Shown here: positions 9,901 through 16,572 of the stretch, piece after piece
How the letters are laid out: each line of letters opens with the position of its first letter
Numbering within the stretch: the stretch's first letter is position 1
DNA from: BJ22 sp031405895
Lineage (GTDB): Bacteria > Planctomycetota > Planctomycetia > Pirellulales > Pirellulaceae
Assembly: GCA_031405895.1 (NCBI GenBank)
Contig: JANOFL010000126.1
Location: 1-16,572 of the forward strand
Direction of reading: 5' to 3'
DNA length: 16,572 bases
Notes under the pieces: generated by a model
Seen by the model: the letters and a program-made list of their open reading frames with translations, nothing else
Database searches by the model: none
Told to the model about the DNA's origin: nothing
Made by a program: the position numbers and the translations under genes

Positions 9901-10264
9901 CATTGGTCAGGAGACCGGGAAAGGAGCCAGCGCCACCAGGCCAAATGTCCTTGACCAACACGGTGCCGGCCTCCGTGCCATCGCTTTTCCACAGTTCCGC
10001 CTCGGCGTTGGGCTCGGCCCTGAAAAAAAGTGTGTTGTTGACGTTCACCGACTCCGGAGAGTTTTCGAACGACCCAGCTTGACCGGGACTGAGTTCAAGC
10101 ATTGCCGGCAATCCGGCAAGCGGCGTCCGCTGTTCCAGCCGTTCGTACCCGGGTTGGGATGTGGAGCGGGCCCGACGTTTGCCCGGACCCGGCCGGCTGG
10201 CGCGTGGCTGGTTCGTACGGGTCAGATTCCGGCGATTCTGGGACGAGGAATTCCGGGCGTTCAT
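6974..10264 (-). CDS. ELWxxDGT-repeat exported protein
   Basis: 1096 residues from the ATG at 10264. That start is preferred over an in-frame ATG 40 codons upstream because GAGG lies six bases before it and the upstream stretch looks like non-coding translation. The N-terminus is basic and carries YERLEQRTPLAG at 40-51, a LEPR-XLL-like motif. Residues 74-970 hold about 18 repeats of 47-50 residues with consensus NVNGTLFF.A.DG..G.ELWKSDGT..GTV.VKDI..GA..S.P..LT. These fit the ELWxxDGT repeat family, which is probably beta-propeller-like. A Gly/Pro/Val-rich linker near residues 490-535 splits the repeats into two blocks. A Gly/Glu/Pro-rich, likely disordered stretch follows at about 970-1020, then a polar tail ending in SSDAVFI. 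No transmembrane anchor is seen. Role: probably a secreted or surface structural or binding protein; ligand unknown. Confidence 0.88.
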   Translation of the reverse strand: MNARNSSSQNRRNLTRTNQPRASRPGPGKRRARSTSQPGYERLEQRTPLAGLPAMLELSPGQAGSFENSPESVNVNNTLFFRAEPNAEAELWKSDGTEAGTVLVKDIWPGGAGSFPGLLTNVNGTLFFTADDGTNGRELWKSDGTAAGTVMVKDIASGTGSSGIGELINVNGMLFFAGDDGNSPQQLWKSDGTSNGTVKVQDLGGASAGLSVYDPVNVNGTLFFFGNDGVNGTELWKSNGTSAGTMIVRDIRPGSASSGISTNYLTNVNGTLFFRANDGTNGYALWKSDGTGDGTVMVKDIHPGSIGTFPTVSHLTNVNGRLLFSARSVTSGGELWTSDGTVDGTVMVKDIRAGATGSYPAHLTNVNGLLLFKGDDGTNGAELWKSDGTPAGTVLVKNIRAGANPSGPNKLTNINGTLFMSANNGTNGIELWKSDGTQAGTVLVMDIAPGTDNGGPNHLVNVNGRVFFTARNGAIAGFNGTEMWVMDGGGEPAVQAPGVGAAVVVFPGVAGTGVPGFGVNVKQVTGLGVAPATPPSSLSMIQIVAGAGASDPDQFTDTGNGFFFTATTPASGRELYFSNGTTAGTSLVKDMLAGATGSDPLSLTNVNGQLFFTANDGTTGRELWVSNGTAAGTVRVRDIQSGALGSDPASLTNVNGRLYFSANNGASGRELWTSTGAASGAAQVRDIRTGASGSDPDGLLNNRGVLFFAANDSSNGRELWRSSEGLGANTFMVKNINPGAGSSNPVQLTSVGGVVYMVANNGTTGAELWKSTGPANTVLVRDIRSGATDSGIGNLLNYKGTLVFTANEGTNGTELWRSNGAFGGTFIVRNIEAGAGSSNPASLVNMNGTILFSAFQSGTGVELWRSNSDLAGTVLVKDIRPGATGSVPQNLTVLNGLVYFNAEDGPNGRELWRSGVSGASTTMVSNINPGIASSSPQSLAAVGATTLVFSASNGTAGREVWVLANPEAAPAPEGAPLAGSPEPGDDQGRSGSGAEGDSDAGGEGKAGFLLPGERGSGRASRSSFAAFNRPLVRPVTPAAFVTLPHTGTEAGSSQQQLVDTRIDRKWIDTSPAKLDSSDNARLDDCFAQLSSDAVFI
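7355..8645 (-). repeat. ELWxxDGT repeat block 2 (half repeat, eight full, half repeat)
   Basis: Residues 557-940 are eight full repeats. They are preceded by a C-terminal half repeat (MIQIVAGAGASDPDQFT, 540-556) and followed by an N-terminal half repeat ending GREVWVLANPE (941 to about 970). The DGT triplet is degraded here (SNGT, STGA, SSEG, STGP, SNGA, SNSD, SGVS) although ELW is nearly always kept, so this block is more diverged than block 1. Confidence 0.75.
8884..10045 (-). repeat. ELWxxDGT repeat block 1 (eight full repeats plus a half)
   Basis: Residues 74-460 form eight full repeats of 47, 48, 48, 50, 50, 48, 48 and 48 residues. Seven keep DGT after the tryptophan, for example ELWKSDGT; the fourth has KSNGT. 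A half repeat ending in TEMWVMDGG (about 461-488) follows, lying just past the low-coordinate boundary given here. The segment just before the block (MLELSPGQAGSFENSPESV, residues 55-73) looks like the second half of a repeat. Confidence 0.75.
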
Positions 10265-10270
10265 GGCAAA

Positions 10271-10274
10271 CCTC
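10271..10274 (-). promoter_or_regulatory. Shine-Dalgarno GAGG deciding the ELWxxDGT gene start
   Basis: GAGG is read on the minus strand six bases before the ATG at 10264. It is one of the clearer ribosome binding sites in the window and supports this start over the upstream ATG at 10384. Confidence 0.55.
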
Positions 10275-10378
10275 GGGACTGGCGTTGAGGGGAGTATTGG
10301 GGATGGGGCGATGGGTTTTTCGGGGGGCGGCCTTCTGCAGCAGCTACGCCCGTGACGCCCGCTCTGGTTGTCGTCAGG

Positions 10379-10420
10379 GCGCAAGCTGTCGGGGGGCGAT
10401 GAGCGGAACGGCAGTTAGCG
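10379..10420. repeat. Degenerate, permuted relative of the 36-bp repeat
   Basis: GCGCAAGCTGTCGG followed by GGGGCGAT (10379-10400) resembles the right half of the 36-bp repeat at 6659 and 6715. GAGCGGAACGGC (10401-10412) resembles its left half, and GTTAGCG recurs at 10414-10420. The halves are in swapped order. It may be decayed or coincidental in such GC-rich sequence. Confidence 0.3.
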
Positions 10421-10426
10421 CCGGAC

Positions 10427-10521
10427 CGCGGAGCGATCCGCGACGGTCGCTGATCACTCTGTGGTCAGACGCCCTGGTGTCCAGAGCTGTCGTGGTTTCG
10501 GCTTCAATCGAAAGCGAAACC
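10427..10521. other. Three consecutive stem-loops between the two minus-strand genes
   Basis: First: 10427-10442, six perfect pairs (CGCGGA/TCCGCG) closing a GCGA tetraloop. Second: 10450-10468, eight pairs (CTGATCAC/GTGGTCAG, one G-U) closing TCT. Third: 10494-10521, GGTTTCG/CGAAACC with further partial pairing inside. On the minus strand they lie 54-148 bases after the stop at 10575, in the 3' untranslated region of the PEP-CTERM gene or the leader of the ELWxxDGT gene. No U-tract follows, so simple intrinsic termination is not proven. Confidence 0.4.
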
Positions 10522-10574
10522 AGTTGGCCCGCCAACAAGCTGGGGCCATCCGGTTCTGCCTGAACGTGGCTGGC

Positions 10575-12510
10575 TTACTGGGCCCGATTCCGGCGGCGGA
10601 CCAGCAGTGACGCCACGAGGCCAATCGCGGCCAGCCCGAGAGTCCCCGGTTCCGGGATGACCGCCGTGAAATTTGAGAGCCGGGCGAGGCTGCCCGAGCC
10701 GGTCGTCTGATAGTTGACCGTGAAGAAACCCTCGCCGCCGGCTGTCAGCAGGGTCCCCGCCGTTGGCCACGTTGGCGAACACTCCGAGGGGAGTCGGCCC
10801 GCCCGTGGCATTGCCAGCCGTCAGGAACTGGAACACATCGGCATTGCCGGGCAGGTATCCACCCAGCAAGCTGACATTCAATGTTCCATCGAGGCTGGCC
10901 AGTCCACTGATGGTAAGCGTGTCAAAGAGCACACTGCTGGCCAGCTCAATTTCAAGTTCGCTTGACGCATTGAAATCGACAAGGCCAGTTCCGACCAGAT
11001 CGATGAGTAGGGCACCGGCTGAGTTTCCTGGGGCAATCCGACCGTTGTTGGTTAGCAATGTAGACACTTCCAGCTCGCCGCTCCCGCTGATTTCGCCCGA
11101 AGCACTGTTGACCAGTACTGCATCGACATCGATCAGACTTGTCGCACCGCTAGTGATCATCTTGCCGTCGTTCGTGAAGGTATCGGTGATTCGCAGGATG
11201 CCGCCGTTGCTGGATTGCAACCTGCCCTGATTGATCAACTGGTCGGTCCCCCGATGGTCGAGCGTCAGCACACCGCCATTCACGTTGGCATGAATCAGGC
11301 CCGAAGATTGGTTGACTATTCCAAGCTGGTTTTGGCCAAACGCACCGACCCCCTGAATCGTTTGACTGGCAATTGTCAGGACTGGCAGGTTTTGTTGTCG
11401 GCCGATACCGGCACCGCTGCCACCGAGCGTGATGGAACCACCCCCGGTGATCATCGTATCGCCTTGAATCGAAACGAGAGCATCGACCCCCGAGTTGACG
11501 AAAATGTCCCCGGTGTTGTTGATCGTGCCAGCCAGGCCGAGGGTGGTACTCACACCGCCGTTTTGGACGATCATGTTTCCATTGATGGTCAGATTGGAGA
11601 ATGAAGTTATGGTATTGGCTTTGGTCCTCAGCAGGCCGGTTCCAAGCGACTCGACGACCCCTCCAGTCACATATTTCCCGAATTCTCCAAAGAGTCCACC
11701 GAAGCGAACTTCCGAACCGGCCTGAGCGCGGATCACGCCGCCTGCATTGTTGAAACCTCCGGACGAAGTCCCGCTGACTTCCAGGATTCCGCCCAACGAG
11801 GCCTGCATCGTGCCCTGATTGACCATCCCGTTTGTTATATCGGGATTGACCAGCAGCACATTGCCGCTGGAATTGGCATCGACCAGACCGGCGGCTTGAT
11901 TGATGATTCCAATATTGTTGCCGCCAAGTTGGCCGAAACCCGCGATCGTTTGATTGCCGATCGTCAGAACCTTGAGGCCACCACCGTCCGCCAATGTGAA
12001 GATGCCGGTATTGCTTCCATTGAGCATGACAGTTCCGCCCCCCGTCAGTGTCGCATTGGCAGACAAGTAGATGAATGAGGTGTCAAGAATATTTCCATCG
12101 CCAACGAGAATGGTTCCGCCGTTGGTGTGGTTCGTTCCCGCCAGTGCGAAAATCGCGCCCGTTGTTGGACTGCCGCCATTTCGCAAATGGATCAGGCCAT
12201 TGTTGGTCAAGCCGCCAGTGCTTTGGAATGAGAAACCGCTGACGCCAGGCCCGCCAGAAAAAGTGAGCTGATCCCCGGCGTCGATCGTCAGGTTGGTGAC
12301 GAGGATATTGCCATTCGCCGAAACGATGACGTTCGAAGCATTGCTGTTGATGAAGACACTGCTGGCAGAACCGGGGACATTGCCTGTGCTCCAGTTCGTC
12401 GAGTCGTTCCAGTTCCCGTTGCCTGCGATCCAGGTCTGCCCCAACAGGGGATTGCCGTTTGCCAGAACCCCGGCCAGCAACGCGAAAACGACGGCAAGAC
12501 GAGCAATCAT
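10575..12510 (-). CDS. PEP-CTERM secreted beta-strand protein with a +1 frameshift
   Basis: The ATG at 12510 opens a signal peptide (MIARLAVVFALLAGVLANG, about 1-25), followed by the W..GNGNW.D..NWS.G.VPG motif (27-47) common in secreted passenger proteins. Two Asn/Gly-rich, beta-helix-like units follow at about 155-247 and 353-445, for example VLTIGNQTIAGFG against VLTIASQTIQGVG. A conserved C-terminal passenger region with IAPGNSAG (492-499) and LASLDGTLNVSLLGGYLPGN comes next. At residue 585 the frame breaks. Removing one G from the GGGG run restores ANVANGG-TLLTAGG and leads to a canonical PEP-CTERM signal, giving 644 residues and a TAA at 10575. Unshifted, the frame runs to 10504 through an Arg/Pro/Gly-rich tail of about 83 residues, typical of an out-of-frame reading. 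PEP-CTERM proteins are processed by exosortase and exported to the surface or matrix. Whether the break is real or a sequencing error cannot be told here. Confidence 0.85.
10578..10661 (-). other. PEP-CTERM sorting signal (out of frame with upstream part)
   Basis: The last 28 residues before the TAA show the tripartite signal: VIPEPGTLG, a hydrophobic helix (LAAIGLVASLLV) and a basic end (RRRNRAQ). This is the exosortase/PEP-CTERM arrangement. It is in the frame displaced by one base from the main part of the gene. Confidence 0.85.
10755..10758 (-). other. Frameshift site in a GGGG run
   Basis: The coding strand reads AAC GGC GGG GAC CCT. With one G fewer it reads AAC GGC GGG ACC CTG, giving NGGTLLTAGGEGFFTVNYQ, which fits the usual NVANGG...G.F.VNY pattern of this protein class. 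The likely causes are a base-call or assembly error, a true mutation, or slippage. Confidence 0.8.
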
Positions 12511-12569
12511 TGGTCGACCCAGTGAATGAGGAACGTGGTGTGAGCGAGGGAGGAACGGACGGGGGCCTG

Positions 12570-12584
12570 CCGGCTATTCGCCGG
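12570..12584. other. Small stem-loop in the PEP-CTERM gene leader
   Basis: CCGGC/GCCGG, a five-pair stem with a five-base loop, lies 60-74 bases before the start codon of the minus-strand gene at 12510. Such a short GC stem can occur by chance. Confidence 0.25.
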
Positions 12585-12730
12585 AGACTCCAGTCCGCAA
12601 ATAGCTAGCGAAGCCGGGGCCAGTTCTCTCAGGGAAATTCGTCAGAACCGGAAAAGTCAGGCGAAATTCCGGCCGCCGCCGCCGGACGGTTGCGTTTCGC
12701 GTTTGGCGGTTTTCGTCACAGATCAGGAAA

Positions 12731-12751
12731 GCTGACTTCGGAGAAGTCAGC
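12731..12751. other. Perfect nine-pair hairpin in divergent spacer
   Basis: GCTGACTTC, loop GGA, GAAGTCAGC. On the minus strand it is followed by TTTCC, only a short U-run. It lies 221 bases upstream of the PEP-CTERM gene start and about 340 upstream of the sigma-factor start. It could be a weak terminator, a leader structure or a protein-binding dyad. Confidence 0.45.
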
Positions 12752-12792
12752 GACATTGGCGGAATACTTCGTGGCTGAGACAGAAGCAAGCG

Positions 12793-12807
12793 GTGCTGGT
12801 CCAGCAC
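12793..12807. promoter_or_regulatory. 15-bp dyad, possible operator
   Basis: GTGCTGG-T-CCAGCAC has seven-base arms around one central base. With so short a centre it fits a dimeric protein site better than an RNA hairpin. It lies between the divergent PEP-CTERM and sigma-factor genes. Confidence 0.3.
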
Positions 12808-12958
12808 GCGAAGGCGTCAAATTAGGGCTCCACGAAGAGCTTTAGCGAGTCGCGCAAACAATCTCTCACGACTTCCCGGAAAAAATCCGGAATTCCCATT
12901 GCAGCCTGACGAGTTGCCCGATTCGCAATCGTATTCGCCGCGAAATCTGTCTCAACGG

Positions 12959-12972
12959 CACCACGCGTGGTG
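12959..12972. promoter_or_regulatory. 14-bp perfect palindrome upstream of the sigma-factor gene
   Basis: CACCACGCGTGGTG is fully self-complementary and lies 118-131 bases before the sigma-factor ATG at 13091. About one 14-bp palindrome is expected by chance in a window this size, so support is weak. Apart from this and the inverted repeats listed above, 12511-13090 holds no gene I can support. Confidence 0.25.
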
Positions 12973-13090
12973 GCCAGGCTCCCGTCTGGTCGATTCACGA
13001 ACCTCATCGTCAACGAATTCTGATTGAACGCCGGGCCGGTTCTGCGATGATGAAACGGCTGACCCACTTGCCTTTGAACAGCGTTGCACC

Positions 13091-13761
13091 ATGAGCAATT
13101 CGCCCCAGCCGATGACTTCCGCGAGCCTGCTGCTGCGGATTCGCGACCCCAAGGACCGCGACGCATGGCGGGAGTTCGAGGCGGTCTATGCGCCGTTTCT
13201 GCGCGCCTGGTGCCGCAGGAAGGGTGTCGGCACCGCTGATTCCGATGACGTGGTCCAGGAAGTCCTCGCGGTGGTGGCCCGCACGATTAACCGCTTCGAC
13301 TACCAGCGCGAAAAAGGCGGTTTCCGGGCGTGGCTGGCGACGGTCGCGGCGCGGGAACTGCGGGACCATTCGACCCAGCGGGCAACGCGGGCCGAATCGG
13401 TCGGAGCCCGCCCGGCCCTCGCCTCGGCCTGGCACGAAGGCCTGATCGATGGCGATCCAGACTGGGCCGAGCTGTTCACGACCCACATTCTGGAAGCGGC
13501 CTGCAATCGCGTCCGGCCCTCGTTCTCGCCTCAGACCTGGCACTGTTTCGAGGCGACCTGGCTGGCAAATCGTGAAGCCGGCGAAGTGGCTGAAGCACTG
13601 GGCATTCCGGTTCACTCGGTTTACGTCAACAAATCGCGGGTGCTCAAACGGCTGGAGGTGGAAGTCCGCCTGTTGGCCGATGACCTCCCATGGCTTGGCG
13701 ACGTTTCTCCCCGGTTTGTGGCAAGTTCGCCGAACGGCAGCCCCGCCGGAACGAAGGCCAC

Positions 13762-13765
<4 letters not shown>
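13091..13765 (+). CDS. ECF-type RNA polymerase sigma factor
   Basis: A 224-residue sigma-70 family protein with the two-domain ECF layout. Region 2 spans about 26-95, with DSDDVVQEVLAVVAR at 50-64 (core-binding part) and GGFRAWLATVAARELRDH at 76-93 (-10 recognition part). Region 4 spans about 135-190, with the helix-turn-helix AGEVAEALGIPVHSVYV and KSRVLKRLEVEV. The openings SLLLRIRDPKDRDAWREF and FLRAWCRRKGV match the planctomycete ECF type found next to Ser/Thr kinases. The ATG at 13091 fits the family start; no Shine-Dalgarno is evident. The TGA overlaps the kinase start as ATGA, so the two are translationally coupled. Upstream, TTGAAC at 13024-13029 with GATGAT 16 bases later could be an ECF-style autoregulated promoter, but this is speculative. 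Target genes are unknown; the nearby surface genes are candidates only. Confidence 0.92.
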
Positions 13766-16446
<2,681 letters not shown>

Positions 16447-16504
16447 GAGGACTCTTCAGTTCATTCGGTGTGACGGCCGGACGCATTCATCGTGGCGACG
16501 AAGC

Positions 16505-16572
16505 TCCTGCTTTGTCGTTCGACGTGGGCTTTCAGAGCAAAAGAACCGGTGGCAGGCACCGACAAAGCAGGA
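16505..16572. repeat. 13-bp perfect inverted repeat with inner stem at window end
   Basis: TCCTGCTTTGTCG (16505-16517) and CGACAAAGCAGGA (16560-16572) are exact reverse complements separated by 42 bases. Inside, CGGTG (16547-16551) and CACCG (16557-16561) form a smaller stem that overlaps the right arm by two bases, so the two folds compete. It begins 59 bases after the kinase stop. It may be a dispersed palindromic element, a terminator, or the end of a small mobile element continuing past the window. Confidence 0.6.

Noticed and set aside
10265..10384. Extra 40 N-terminal residues on the ELWxxDGT protein from an ATG at 10384
   Set aside because: The stretch is Arg/Pro/Cys-rich without a signal peptide, and the GAGG-spaced ATG at 10264 is better supported.
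12786..12803. Sigma-54-like sequence on the minus strand (CAGCACC..TTGCT) upstream of the PEP-CTERM gene
   Set aside because: The spacing between the two halves is two bases shorter than the strict sigma-54 arrangement, and the first half matches poorly.
12822..13007. Possible 61-residue minus-strand protein ending in FFREVVRDCLRDSLKLFVEP
   Set aside because: The end looks protein-like, but third-position GC is clearly lower than in the real genes here, there is no ribosome binding site, and no family is recognised. It overlaps the presumed sigma-factor promoter region.

Overview
The window comes from a high-GC bacterium of the Planctomycetota. This rests on a combination of traits: N-terminal LEPR-XLL-like motifs on large repeat proteins, an ELWxxDGT-repeat protein, a PEP-CTERM protein with a beta-strand-rich passenger, and an ECF sigma factor overlapping a transmembrane Ser/Thr kinase. 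Shine-Dalgarno sequences are mostly weak. I cannot resolve the genus from sequence alone. No tRNA, rRNA, CRISPR array or transposase gene was seen.

Layout. (1) 1-5721, minus strand: the first 1907 codons of a giant repetitive surface protein whose C-terminus lies beyond the window edge. (2) 5722-6209: divergent spacer with a perfect TATAAT on the minus strand. (3) 6210-6650, plus: a small FHA-domain phosphothreonine-binding protein. (4) 6651-6973: convergent spacer with two copies of a 36-bp structured repeat and a long imperfect hairpin. (5) 6974-10264, minus: an ELWxxDGT-repeat protein built from two similar repeat blocks. (6) 10265-10574: spacer with several stem-loops. (7) 10575-12510, minus: a secreted PEP-CTERM protein whose sorting signal is put out of frame by one extra G in a four-G run. 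(8) 12511-13090: divergent spacer with several inverted repeats. (9) 13091-13765 and 13762-16446, plus: an ECF-type sigma factor and a receptor-like Ser/Thr kinase, overlapping by ATGA. (10) 16447-16572: 3' spacer ending in a 13-bp perfect inverted repeat.

How the genes may relate. The three minus-strand genes encode exported, repeat-built proteins likely to be cell-surface or matrix components. The plus-strand genes are phospho-signalling and transcription components: a pThr reader, a sigma factor and a kinase. The kinase carries an H-x3-C-x2-C zinc motif before its catalytic domain, which suggests it may also hold the partner sigma factor in check. A link between the signalling genes and the surface genes is only inferred from proximity. 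The long plus-strand open frames across 1-5100 are antisense shadows of the giant gene.
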